This document shows positions 1-9,100 of a stretch of DNA of 64,000 nucleotides, piece after piece. Where the stretch lies: positions 1,056,620 through 1,120,619 of the forward strand of contig JAKLEB010000002.1 of the NCBI GenBank assembly GCA_022711765.1, written 5' to 3'. A program made the position numbers and the translations under genes. The notes under the pieces were generated by a model that had not been told where the DNA came from, made no database searches, and saw only the letters and a list, made by a program, of their open reading frames with translations. Source of the stretch: Candidatus Krumholzibacteriota bacterium (GTDB lineage: Bacteria; Krumholzibacteriota; Krumholzibacteriia; LZORAL124-64-63). Position 1 is the stretch's first letter. Each line of letters opens with the position of its first letter.

Positions 1-991
1 CGACCGAGCCGGAGCCGGTCGTGCCGGTGTCCATGACCACGTTGAACGAGGCCGACTCGAACGGCGCGAGGGTGACCGAGAAGGTGCTGGTCTCGGAGCC
101 GTCGCGGAGGAGTTGCGCGCCCCAGCCGCCCCGCAGGTTGGAGGTGTCGATCGAGATGTCGAAGGTGTCGGTCAAGAGGCCGATGTTCAGCACCGTCGTC
201 TCGTCGAAGACGATCTGGCCGCCGTCGGCCATGACCTGCTGCGGGCCGGTCGCGCCCGCGATGGCCGCGTACTCGCCGACCTTGCTGTTGCCGGAGTTGA
301 TGATGTACCTGTCGGTGTCGCGCTGCACGAACGCGATGAGCATCAGGTCCTCGGGGTGCCACGCGGCGCTCATCGGGATGGGGAGGTTGACGATCTGTTC
401 CTCGCCGGGCGCGCTGATCGTGAGCGCCTGCTGGGGGAGCACGTCGCGGCAGGTGTTGTCGTAGGTGACGCCGTTGTAGACGAGGTTGTCCTCGATCACG
501 GCGACCCGGATGTAGTGGTTGGCCGGGCTGCCGATGTCCGCGAACATCTTGACCTTCACCTCGACGAACGCGGAGCCGATCTCGTAGCTGTAGTCGGAGA
601 CGACCACTGCGAGCGGCGCCTCGACCGCCCGGTGGCTGTCGATGATGGCGATGTAGGCCTGCCCGTTGGCGTCGGACTCCGGCGCGCCCACCTGGATGTG
701 CCAGTTGCCGTCGAACCGCAGGTCGGGGATTCCGCTCATCCCGTAGTAGTTCATCCGGGCGTCGGAATCGGGGCAGCTCAGGCCGCCGCTCGAGGCCTCG
801 TAGGAGATGTAGTTGAATTCGTTGGGCAGGTAGTGGTCTTCGCACACGGCGAGACCCGCGTGAGCGCGGGGACAGTACACTCACCAGGTGGCGGAACCCA
901 GCTCGACGAGCGCGGTGCGCGGCACCTGGGCCGTGGCCTGCAGGGACACGAGCAGGCTCGCCAGCGCCATCAGCGTGATCAGACGCTTCAT
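1..991 (-). CDS. Omp28-like secreted thioredoxin-fold protein with in-frame TGA (probable selenoprotein), 3-prime partial
   Basis: The frame starts at ATG 991-989 behind GGAGG and encodes a signal peptide (MKRLITLMALASLLVSLQAT). The reading continues to Trp36, meets TGA at 883-881 (codon 37), then reads Val-Tyr-Cys-Pro and stays open to the window edge. The line-up Trp-TGA-Val-Tyr-Cys is a thioredoxin-fold CxxC motif with the first Cys codon replaced by TGA, i.e. UxxC with Sec37 and Cys40. About 290 further codons have sensible composition. They include a Tyr-x-Met-x-Gly-Ile-Pro stretch, with Ile-Pro placed where the cis-Pro loop of Omp28 and thioredoxin domains falls. A bSECIS-like hairpin lies at 842-865. 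A paralogous domain at 4427-5701 has Cys-Thr-Gly-Cys at the equivalent place. It is probably a periplasmic or surface thiol-redox protein. The alternative is a pseudogene with one nonsense change, but the exact placement of the TGA argues against that. The C terminus is off the window. Confidence 0.8.
842..865 (-). promoter_or_regulatory. bSECIS-like hairpin downstream of the TGA codon
   Basis: Counting from the base after the TGA, nucleotides 16-39 fold as two pairs, a U-U mismatch, four pairs (CACG/CGTG), a bulged C, two pairs, and a five-base apical loop GGTCT (plus-strand 852-856). The loop starts 24 bases after the TGA. Bacterial SECIS elements place the loop about 16-37 bases after the UGA and need a G in the first two loop positions; E. 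coli fdhF has AGGUCU. A competing hairpin, CCCGCG-CTCA-CGCGGG, overlaps it. The fold is seen in the sequence; SelB binding is inferred. Confidence 0.65.
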
Positions 992-1206
992 GACATCCTC
1001 CGAGGTTGGCAGGTGGGGGTGGACCACCCCGAGCGACGGACTCGGAGATTCTAACGGGACGATCAGAGGAAAAGCAATCTCATAGTTATTATCTAGCCAT
1101 TATCAAAACCATAAACGACAATGGTTTATGAATTAGGATTATTGATATCTTGGATCGCCGGCCGATCGTGGGCCGGAGCCTTATCCGGGCGGTCGCCGGC
1201 GGGGGC
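992..1206 (-). promoter_or_regulatory. AT-rich promoter region of the selenoprotein gene
   Basis: This gap separates the thioredoxin-barrel gene from the TGA-containing gene. Bases 1075-1150 are strikingly AT-rich against the surroundings, as other promoter regions here are. Inside is an inverted repeat CATAAAC (1110-1116) / GTTTATG (1124-1130), which could be an operator or weak terminator. A near-perfect palindrome, GGGGTGG-A-CCACCCC, at 1016-1030 lies about 25 bases before the start codon and may form a leader hairpin. No strong -35/-10 pair stands out. Confidence 0.35.
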
Positions 1207-3180
1207 CTAGTACCGGAAGGCTCCGTAGAACTCCACACCCTCGAACGCCGGCTCGGTCTTGCAGACCCCGCCCACGCAGAGCTGGCCCCACTGCCGCTTG
1301 CCGAACCAGAGGTTCAGGTTGCCGCCGCCCGCGAGCGTGTAGGTGATCTGGGCCGACGGGAACGTGTCGCCCTTGATCTCGCTGGGGTCGAACTGCGCGT
1401 CGTACTTGTTGTTCACCTCGATGATGCCGTCGATCGTCCAGCGCGGCGGCAGCTCGAGCTCGAGCTTGAACCACTCCTGGTCGTACTCGCCGAGCACGCC
1501 GAGGCGCACGTGCTGGTGCTCCGCCTGCAGGGTCCAGGCCATCAGGTCGCTCTGGTACCAGGTCGCGTCGCCGACGGCGGTCTGACGGATCGCGCCCTCG
1601 CTGTCCTGGTAGCCGAGGCCGCCGCGGACGCGGAACTGGCCGACCCGCGCCTGCTCGACGTGCGCGTAGGCCTCCTCGAACAACGTCTCGCGGTTGCGGT
1701 TCTCGATGCGGCTGACGTTGCCGAGAGCCGTCCAGCCGCGGCCGAGGTCCGCGTTCGCCTCGATCTGCCAGCCCTTCTCGCCGTCGGGATTCAGGTTGTG
1801 CGGCTTGCGGCCCAGCAGCGTGTAGATGTGCTCGCGCACGAGAGCCGGCGGCCGGTTCAGGGGTTGCTTGCCGTCGACGCGCGTGAGCACGGCGAACCGC
1901 TGGTAGTCGCTGCGCTCGAGCGAGACGGTGAGCGGGCCGCCGAACGCCGCGACGTTGGCGTAGAACGCATAGCCCTCGTCCCGGTCCGCCGTCGCCAGAT
2001 CGTACTCGTAACCCGACTTCTTGCCGTACTCGACGTAGGCGCTCGCGTGAGCGGTGTTGAGTCCCAGCCGGCCGGAGCCGACCCACTCGCGCAGGGTGTC
2101 CCCGTTGTCGGCCAGCATGTCCGGCAGGTAGGTGAGCCCCGCGGCGCCGACCATCGCCCACGGCGCCGGCTTGTACTCGACGTCGACTCCGCGCACGTCG
2201 ACGCTGGTCGCGATCGTGCCCGCGGTGTCGCTGACTGTCGGCGTCGTGCCGGTCGTTCCCGACATCACCTGCAGCGTGGCGGCGCCGAACGTGCCGCGCG
2301 CGAGGAGGCCGTCGAGGGCGGTGTCGATCCGGATGAAGCGGTCCTCGTAGCTGTTCCAGACCAGGCCGCGGCCGAACATGCCGTAGAAGTGTCCGACGCG
2401 CAGGTCGAAGCGGCCCGTGCCGTACTCGAAGAACCGGTGCACGACCTCGTTGCGCCGATTCCCCTCCTCGCTGGGCGACTGGTGGTTCAGCAGCACGCCG
2501 GTCCGGAAATCGCCGAACTGGTAGGCGACGTCGAGCCAGTTCTCGACGATCTCGCGCTCGGTCTCGAAGCTGTAGCTGTACTCGAACTGGTCGCGGGCGG
2601 TGATCGCGTCGCGCCAGGCGAGCCCGCCGGGCGCCGGCCCCGCTTCGGCGGCCGCGGCGCCTGCCTGCAGCGCCCGCTCGACGGCGTGCCGCAGCTCCAC
2701 CTCGTCGCCGTCCTTGTAGCCCTCGTGCTGGTAGACCACGCTGCCCGCGCCGTCGTAGACGACCACGAACGGCGGGCTCACGACCTGCAGCAACTGCTGG
2801 ACCGTGCCGCCAGCGTCCTGGGCGATCGTGAGGTCGTCCCATCCCTTGGCGCGGACGAGCGGACCCACCTTGGCCATGCTCTTCGAGTTGTCGACGCTGA
2901 CGGCGATGAACGACACCCGGCCGGCGAACTCGCCGGCGAGCTCGTTCAGGCGCGGCATCTCCTTGAGGCACGGAATGCACCAGGTGGCCCAGAACGACAC
3001 GACCACCGGGCCTTCGGCCAGCTTCTCGTGCAGGGAGACCTGGCCGCCGTCGGGCGTCGGCAGGGTCCAGTCGGGCGCGGCGAACCCGGCGGCGGAGGCG
3101 GGGGCGGCAAGGACGGCAAGGGCGACCAGCAGGATCGCGACGAGGGCGATCCGCGGCAGGTTCCGGGGCCGGCGGGGCAT
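1207..3180 (-). CDS. TlpA-like thioredoxin fused to an outer-membrane beta-barrel (DUF6029-like)
   Basis: A 657-residue exported protein. ATG at 3180 follows AAGGAG; an upstream in-frame ATG near 3227 lacks that support. Residues 1-31 are a signal peptide. Residues about 32-165 are an AhpC/TSA-TlpA domain with Trp-Ala-Thr-Trp-Cys-Ile-Pro-Cys (Cys68, Cys71) and a Pro-Pro cis-proline region (VVSPPFVVV). From about residue 190 to the end the protein has alternating aromatic strands and ends in Phe-Arg-Tyr, typical of an outer-membrane barrel. The middle (GHFYGMFGRGLVWNSYEDR) resembles the DUF6029 barrel family. A reductase domain fused to a barrel suggests periplasmic thiol exchange tethered to the outer membrane. 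It is probably the last gene of the unit starting at 5701. Confidence 0.75.
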   Translation of the reverse strand: MPRRPRNLPRIALVAILLVALAVLAAPASAAGFAAPDWTLPTPDGGQVSLHEKLAEGPVVVSFWATWCIPCLKEMPRLNELAGEFAGRVSFIAVSVDNSKSMAKVGPLVRAKGWDDLTIAQDAGGTVQQLLQVVSPPFVVVYDGAGSVVYQHEGYKDGDEVELRHAVERALQAGAAAAEAGPAPGGLAWRDAITARDQFEYSYSFETEREIVENWLDVAYQFGDFRTGVLLNHQSPSEEGNRRNEVVHRFFEYGTGRFDLRVGHFYGMFGRGLVWNSYEDRFIRIDTALDGLLARGTFGAATLQVMSGTTGTTPTVSDTAGTIATSVDVRGVDVEYKPAPWAMVGAAGLTYLPDMLADNGDTLREWVGSGRLGLNTAHASAYVEYGKKSGYEYDLATADRDEGYAFYANVAAFGGPLTVSLERSDYQRFAVLTRVDGKQPLNRPPALVREHIYTLLGRKPHNLNPDGEKGWQIEANADLGRGWTALGNVSRIENRNRETLFEEAYAHVEQARVGQFRVRGGLGYQDSEGAIRQTAVGDATWYQSDLMAWTLQAEHQHVRLGVLGEYDQEWFKLELELPPRWTIDGIIEVNNKYDAQFDPSEIKGDTFPSAQITYTLAGGGNLNLWFGKRQWGQLCVGGVCKTEPAFEGVEFYGAFRY

Positions 3181-3233
3181 CGGCGCTCCTTCGCGTGGCG
3201 GTGGCGAGTCGCGCGGCTCGCCGATCATGAGTC

Positions 3234-3268
3234 GACCCCGCTCTCCGTGCCTGCCGGAGAGCGGGGTC
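3234..3268 (-). terminator. Hairpin after the sorting-domain gene
   Basis: A perfect 14-bp stem (3234-3247 with 3255-3268) and seven-base loop lie in the 104-base gap after the stop codon of the 3285-4430 gene. On the minus strand it has no T-run behind it, so it may attenuate rather than end transcription into the thioredoxin-barrel gene. Confidence 0.5.
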
Positions 3269-3284
3269 ACGAACGTGCGGGCCT

Positions 3285-4430
3285 CTATTTGACGAGGGAC
3301 ATCTTGACGGTCTGCTGCTCTCCGCCGATCTGGACGTTCGCCAGGTAGACGCCGGCGGCGAGCGCCTGCCCGTCGTCGGCGCGGCCGTTCCAGGCAACGC
3401 CTTGACGACCGGGCGCGAGATCGCCGGCGACCAGGGTCCGGACGCGCCGGCCGCTCGCGTCGTAGATGTCGATCACGGCGTCGCGGGCGACCGCGCCGCC
3501 CACCGTGAAGGCGATCTCCGTCGCGGGGTTGAACGGGTTGGGCGCGGCGTGGGCGTTCGACACGAGCGCGCCGTCCGGGACGTCGCCGACTGCGACCGCG
3601 CTGCCGGTCGTCACGGTGAAGGACGCCGCGCTGAAGATCGATCCGTCCGTGTTGCTGACGATCGCGATCGTGACCGTGCCGGTGCCCGCGTCGGAGAGGG
3701 TCGTGAAATCGATGTCGATCGGGACGACGCCGGCAGCGGGAACCGTCGAGCCGGGAGCGGCGGGGATGTCGCCGCCGGCGAGGTCCGGCGGGTAGCAGAC
3801 GCCGTCGTAGCAGTACGACACCAGCCAGTTCGCCGGGATGTCGCGGGTGATCGAGAGGTGGAAGCTGTCCGGCTCGGTGCCGGCGTTGTAGAGCATCGGA
3901 TGGAACTGGACGTAGTTGTCGACCGTGGTCGCAATCACGCCCTCGCCCGGCGCGAAGAGGATCCCGTGGGGCGCCGTCGGAGTCCACGCGTCGAAGGTCC
4001 AGGTGCCGGCGACGGCCCCATCGCCGTTGCTCGTGATCACGATCGTGTGGATCGCGTGGCCGCTGTCGGTGAGCGACGTGATGTCGAAGTCGAAATCGAC
4101 GGTCCCGCCGGGCGGCACGTCGCCGACCACGGGAACCTGGAACGACGTCTGGTACGGCGGGTAGCAGACGCCCCCGTAGCAGACGTTGAAGACCCAGTTC
4201 GCCGGCTGCTGGCTGGTGACCGTCAAGGTATAGCTGTCGGCGTAGTCGCCGGTGTTGGTCAGATGGCTGTGGAACTGCCGGTAGTCGTCGACGGGGATGA
4301 CCAGGCTGCAGGGTCCCTGCCGGAACGAGAAATCGTACGGATCGGCCAGCGCCTGGGCGGTGAGGCCGACGGCCAGCAGGCAGCTGGCCAGGGTACAGAG
4401 GCAAACGATCTTCTTGCGCAGGGTGTTCAT
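3285..4430 (-). CDS. Secreted two-repeat protein with FlgD-like C-terminal sorting domain
   Basis: A 381-residue protein starting at ATG 4430 behind GGAGG. Residues 1-29 are a signal peptide. Two related repeats of about 130 residues follow. Each has Tyr-x-Gln-Phe-His, a Pro-Ala-Asn-Trp segment, and Cys-Tyr-(Gly/Asp)-Gly-Val-Cys-Tyr-Pro-Pro; they look like Ig-like beta modules, each with a close Cys pair. The C terminus (about 300-381) begins PNPFNPATE and ends in a Met-Ser-Leu-Val-Lys-type tail, as in other FlgD-like sorting domains of this window. It overlaps the upstream lipoprotein gene by four bases (ATGA), so the two are translationally coupled. The function of the repeats is not recognised. 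Confidence 0.75.
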   Translation of the reverse strand: MNTLRKKIVCLCTLASCLLAVGLTAQALADPYDFSFRQGPCSLVIPVDDYRQFHSHLTNTGDYADSYTLTVTSQQPANWVFNVCYGGVCYPPYQTSFQVPVVGDVPPGGTVDFDFDITSLTDSGHAIHTIVITSNGDGAVAGTWTFDAWTPTAPHGILFAPGEGVIATTVDNYVQFHPMLYNAGTEPDSFHLSITRDIPANWLVSYCYDGVCYPPDLAGGDIPAAPGSTVPAAGVVPIDIDFTTLSDAGTGTVTIAIVSNTDGSIFSAASFTVTTGSAVAVGDVPDGALVSNAHAAPNPFNPATEIAFTVGGAVARDAVIDIYDASGRRVRTLVAGDLAPGRQGVAWNGRADDGQALAAGVYLANVQIGGEQQTVKMSLVK

Positions 4431-5701
4431 CGGGTACCTCCGGAATGCGGGCGGCGGGTGGAGAGGGCGTCATCCGGGTCCCAGGTCATGGTCGAACCGG
4501 CCTGGATGATCGACTTGCTGGACGTGTGCTGGACGAAGACGATGACCTCGCGACCGTGGGGCGTGAGGCCGTTGGTGGCTGGGTCGGGATCGTCGAGGGC
4601 GACGTCGACCACGAGCGGCGCTTCCGGCGCAACCGTACCCAGGCTCGTCGCGACCGCCGCGTCCTGTCGCGCCACCCAGTGGTATTCATCGCCGCCCGGG
4701 TCGTACTCGATCGCGGTCGTGACCTCGGAGTAGACGAGAACCGCGCGCAGCTCGTAGGCCGCGAGGTCGACGGCCGTGTAGGGCGCGATCAGGGTGATCT
4801 CGCAGGGCACGTTGCGCTCGGCCAGGTCGCCGACGTTGGGCGCCTCGACCGTCAGGTAGAAGTCGATCGGCGCCAAGTTGCCGGCCTCGATGGCCCCCGC
4901 GAGCGCGCTGAACGCCGGCGAACCGAACGCACCGGACAGCCGGCCGAGCGTGAAGAGGGTCGGCAGCGCGAAGCTGTTCACGCCCGCGTAGTACTGCGAC
5001 CTGGCGTTGACCATGGCCATGTTGCTGCGGTACAGCGGGTCGAGAGCGAAGGGGACCGGCCCGGCGTACTTCACGTAGACGAAACGGTCGAATCCGTAGC
5101 CGCCGCCGTGCATGAGATAGTCGATCGCCGCGACCAGGTCGGGGCAGCCGGTGCAGCGAACGTTGGAGAAACCCTCGAACAGGACGACGCTCGCGACCAG
5201 GAGTTCGAAGTCGGCGACCGTCTCCTCGCTGCGTTCGACGATGACCGTGTGTTCGGCCGGCTCGCTGCGGTGATGCCGCAGCACGACGTCGACCGTGTAC
5301 TGGCCGGGGTCGAGGTCCCCGAAGGTGTGGGGCGTCGTGAACCCGGTGTCGACGCCGTCCAGGACGATGGCGCCGCCCGCGGGAGCGGAGGTGACGCTGA
5401 GGATGCCGGCCTCGGTCGCGAAGTGGAGATCCACGCGCCCGCCGTAGGGGACGTCGACGTCCTGGACATCGGGCCGATAGACGATGTCGTCACGGGAGAC
5501 GCCGACCCGGTACGTCCCGCCCTCGAGCCCGGTGAACACCGCGGGCGTGACCCGATCGGTCAGGACGCCGTCGATGGTGATGGTCGCGCCGTCGGGAGCC
5601 GACGTGACGGCGAGATCGCCCGGCGCGGGCGGCTCGCTGCCGCAGCCGGAGAACCAGACAGCACCGATGATCAAGGCGGCAAACGTCGCGGTCCGTCGCA
5701 C
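4427..5701 (-). CDS. Lipoprotein with two PEGA domains and an Omp28-like thioredoxin domain
   Basis: A 424-residue protein with GTG start at 5701 and only a weak AGGGGG upstream. The N terminus ends in a lipobox (Trp-Phe-Ser-Gly-Cys). Two PEGA-type repeats follow at about 29-95 and 97-165, each with Ser-Ala-Pro-x-Gly-(Ala/Gly)-x-Ile-x-Ile/Val-(Asp/Leu)-Gly. The Omp28-like domain, about 170-400, carries Cys183-Thr-Gly-Cys186 and a later Ala-Leu-Pro-Thr-Leu-Phe likely to be the cis-Pro loop. This is the Cys counterpart of the TGA-containing protein at the left edge. It is first in an apparent three-gene unit. The likely role is membrane-anchored thiol redox chemistry; the substrate is unknown. 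Confidence 0.75.
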   Translation of the reverse strand: MRRTATFAALIIGAVWFSGCGSEPPAPGDLAVTSAPDGATITIDGVLTDRVTPAVFTGLEGGTYRVGVSRDDIVYRPDVQDVDVPYGGRVDLHFATEAGILSVTSAPAGGAIVLDGVDTGFTTPHTFGDLDPGQYTVDVVLRHHRSEPAEHTVIVERSEETVADFELLVASVVLFEGFSNVRCTGCPDLVAAIDYLMHGGGYGFDRFVYVKYAGPVPFALDPLYRSNMAMVNARSQYYAGVNSFALPTLFTLGRLSGAFGSPAFSALAGAIEAGNLAPIDFYLTVEAPNVGDLAERNVPCEITLIAPYTAVDLAAYELRAVLVYSEVTTAIEYDPGGDEYHWVARQDAAVATSLGTVAPEAPLVVDVALDDPDPATNGLTPHGREVIVFVQHTSSKSIIQAGSTMTWDPDDALSTRRPHSGGTR

Positions 5702-6129
5702 GCTGCAACCCCCTGGGTGACGGCGTCATCGCGGCCCAACGCACGGCCCGGCGGCGGGCGTCCCGACCGGGCGACGGCGTCGTCGAGTATATCACCCGCC
5801 ATCCCCGCGAGTCAAACCGACCGAATTGATAGAGGATTCCAGCCTGGAGGTCGCCCGGTTCCAGGCTCGCCGCTGGGAGCTGATGATCCGGTAGTTGTCT
5901 AGTCGTTAACATAGAAAATGTCCTGAAATGTCGCGTCTTTGGATTGTATTGGCAACGATTCCTATAAATTAATCCAGTAAAATCCATAACATCTACAACA
6001 ATATTGGAACCTCAAGTTCGACTTCGCGCCGTGTATGTGATATCATCAACAGCGACCTGCTGGAAGTCGCCCGACCAGTGCTTCCCTGGCCCGGGCCCCT
6101 CCGTGCCGTCCAAGCGAAAGGATCGAGTG
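5702..6129. promoter_or_regulatory. Divergent intergenic region (428 bp)
   Basis: No gene is supported here. The first 180 bases are GC-rich. Bases about 5885-6010 are strongly AT-rich and probably contain the minus-strand promoter for the lipoprotein unit, while the plus-strand protease gene has an extended -10 match at 6035-6046. Confidence 0.5.
6035..6046 (+). promoter_or_regulatory. Extended -10 promoter motif
   Basis: ATGTGATATCAT contains TGnTATCAT, an extended -10 match. It sits 84 bases before the protease start codon. The identical 12-mer recurs at 10986-10997 before the carboxypeptidase gene. Confidence 0.5.
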
Positions 6130-9100
6130 ATGCGTTTGCGAATGCTCATGGTCGCCGCGCTGGCGTTTGCCCTCGTGGCGGGCGCCCAGGCCGCCACGAC
6201 GATTGCCCTCAGCGGCGACCAGCCGCGCATGACCTTGCTCGATCAGGGCAAGGCGGGTCTGACCTACCATATCGAGGTGGGGCAGCTCAGCGCGCTGGAT
6301 GTCAGCACGAAGGGCGGAGAATTCACGCAGCTGTTCATTCCGGGCTTCCACTCGTCCATGACCGAGGGCGCGCCCGAGCTGCCTCAGATGAACCGCCTCA
6401 TCGCGGTGCCCTTCGGCGCGGAGCCGAAGGTCACGGTCTCGGGGCTGACGACACGGATCATTCGCCTGGCGGACCACGGGCTCGCGAATCCGCTGTTTCC
6501 CCACCAGCCGGGCCTCAGCAAGAGCCAGCGCGCCGAGGACGTGCCGTTCGCGTACGACGCGGCGGCCTACGCGCAGGCCAGGGTCGAGGCCCCGCTCGCG
6601 CGGGTGATCTACCAGGGCCGGCTGCGCGCCATGGACTTCGCGCGCCTCGAGATCGCCCCGGTGCGCTACCTGCCTGCCAGCGGCGAGCTGGAGATCGTCG
6701 AGAGCCTCGACGTCACGGTCACCTTCGACGGCGACTGGGCCCAGACCGAGGCCATGCTCGCGGCCACCGACAGCCCCTTCTTCGACGCGGTGTACGCGCG
6801 CATCGACGGCCACCCCGCACTCGGCGGCAAGGCCGACCTGGTCAAGGACCCGGTGAAGATGGTCGTGATCACGCCGGCCGAATTCGAGGCGCAGCTCGCG
6901 GACTACATCGCGTGGAAGACCGAGCGCGGCTTCGAGATGATCGTCGGCGTCATTGGCTCGCCCGAGGTGGGCTCGACGACCGCGACGATCCAGGCCTACC
7001 TGCACGGTCTCTACAACGCCGGCACGCCCGAGGACCCTGCGCCGAGCTTCGTCCTGTTCGTCGGCGACGTCGCCCAGTGCCCGACCTTCACGCAGAGCGG
7101 CGATCCGACGGACCGGCTGTACTGCGCGGTGGGCGCGGACCTCGTGCCCGACATGTACTACGGGCGCATGTCGGCGACCAACCCGGCCCAGCTGCAGGCG
7201 ATCCTCGACAAGACGATGATGTACGACCAGTTCACGATGCCGGATCCGAGCTACCTGGCGGGCGACGTCCTGATCGCGGGCGTCGACAGCGGTTTCGGCT
7301 ACAGCCACGGCAACGGTCAGGTCCGCTACGGCGAGGACTACTACTTCAACGCCGCGCACGGGATCACCGGCTACATGTACTACTACCCGGCGAGCGGCAG
7401 CAGCGAGGCGGCGATCCTCGCGAACTGCAACAACGGCATCGGTTACATCAACTACACGGCGCACGGCAGCGAGACGAGCTGGTCCGACCCGACGATGACC
7501 CAGGCCAACATCAACGCGATGACCAACGCCGGGAAGTACTTCCTCGCGGTCGGCAACTGCTGCTTGACGTCGAGCTACGACGTGGCCGAGTGCTTCGGCG
7601 AGACGTTCCTGCGCGCCGCCAACAAGGGCGCCGTGGGCTACATCGGCGGCTCGAACTCGACGTACTGGGACGAGGACGTGTGGTGGGCCGTCGGCAGCTG
7701 CCCGAGCAGCTACATCGACGACGGCATGCTCTACGAGATGACGGGTCTCGGCGTCTACGACGCCCTGTTCCACGACGGGGCCAACGAGACCGAGGACGAC
7801 TGGTACATCACCAACGGCGCCCTCAACATCTGCGGCAACCTGGCCGTGACCGAGGCGGGATCCAGCCGCATCACGTACTACTGGAACATCTACAACCTGC
7901 TCGGCGACCCGTCGCTCTGCATGTACTTCGGCGTGCCCGGGACCAATCCGGTCGGCTACCCGCCGACCGTGTTCGTCGGCGTGCCGACCATGACCATCAC
8001 CGCCGCCCACGGCACCTACGTGGGCCTGACGCAAGCCGGCGAGCTCGTCGGCACCGGCTACGTCGGCGAGACCGGCTCGGTCGAGGTCACCTTCAGCCGC
8101 GTCCTGACGCCCGGCGTGCCCCTCAAGCTCGTCGCCATGGCCCAGAACCTGGAGCCCGTGGTCGCCGAGCTGAACGTCATCGTGCCGGCAGTCGTGACGT
8201 TGGTGCCGCGGGCGATCCCGGCCAACGTCCTGACCAGCGTCACGGTCACCGTGATGGAGGAGGACGGCGTGACGCCGAAGCCCGGCATCAACGTCTGGGC
8301 CGAGGGGATCGAATACGCGACGACGCCGGTGATGACCAACGCCAGCGGCGTGGCCGTCCTCAGCCTCATCTACCCCTACGGGCCGTCGCTCGACATCGTG
8401 GGCCAGGATCCCGACGAGAGCTACCGCCTGTTCTCGACGCCGCTCACCGTCTACGCGAACGACCTGAGCTGCGACCTCTGGGTGACCACCGACATCGGCA
8501 TGAACGACCTGTTCCCGCTGAATCTGCCGGGCACCCTCCACACCGACTGCGCCGTCCCGGGCTACACCCTGTTCGCGCGGCTGCCGGACGGGACGCTGGT
8601 CACCGGCGGCGATCCCCTGGTCGTCACCGCCGGCGAGATCGGTCAAGTGACGGGCATCGTCGCGATCAGCGGCTACGACCTGTATACCGAGGTCTTCGAC
8701 GTGGTCGAGGCCTACGGCACGGTCGCGGGCACGGTCACGAGCGGCGGTTCGCCGCTGGCGGGAGTGAGCGTCAATCTGCTCGACGAGCTGGGCGAGCCTG
8801 TGTTCACGGTCGTGACGGCCGCCAACGGCACCTACGCGGGTCCCGACGAAATCCTCGTCGACGACTACACGATCGTGATCGACCACTTCGGCTACCTGCA
8901 CTTCGAGCAGGACGTGTTCGTCAACTACGGCGCCAACACGTTCGACGTCGCGCTCGTGCCGGCGCCCGCGGGCGTGCTCACGGGCCACGTCTACGATTCC
9001 ATCACGATGGAGCCGCTGCAGGCGACCGTGAAGGTCTACCGCGGCGACAACAACGCCCTCTACAACGAGGTCGTCTGCGACGAGACCGGCCTCTACACGA

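Noticed and set aside
860..875. CCCGCG-CTCA-CGCGGG hairpin as the SECIS
   Set aside because: Its loop has no G in the first two positions; the overlapping GGTCT-loop fold matches the bacterial consensus better.
881..883. TGA taken as a genuine stop or frameshift
   Set aside because: The same frame is continuous on both sides with no shift needed, the TGA replaces a motif Cys exactly, and a SECIS-like hairpin follows. A nonsense mutation cannot be fully excluded.
113..1054. Plus-strand frame over the left-edge gene
   Set aside because: Low-complexity Arg/Val/Asp composition; the minus frame gives a signal peptide and Omp28-like sequence once the TGA is read through.
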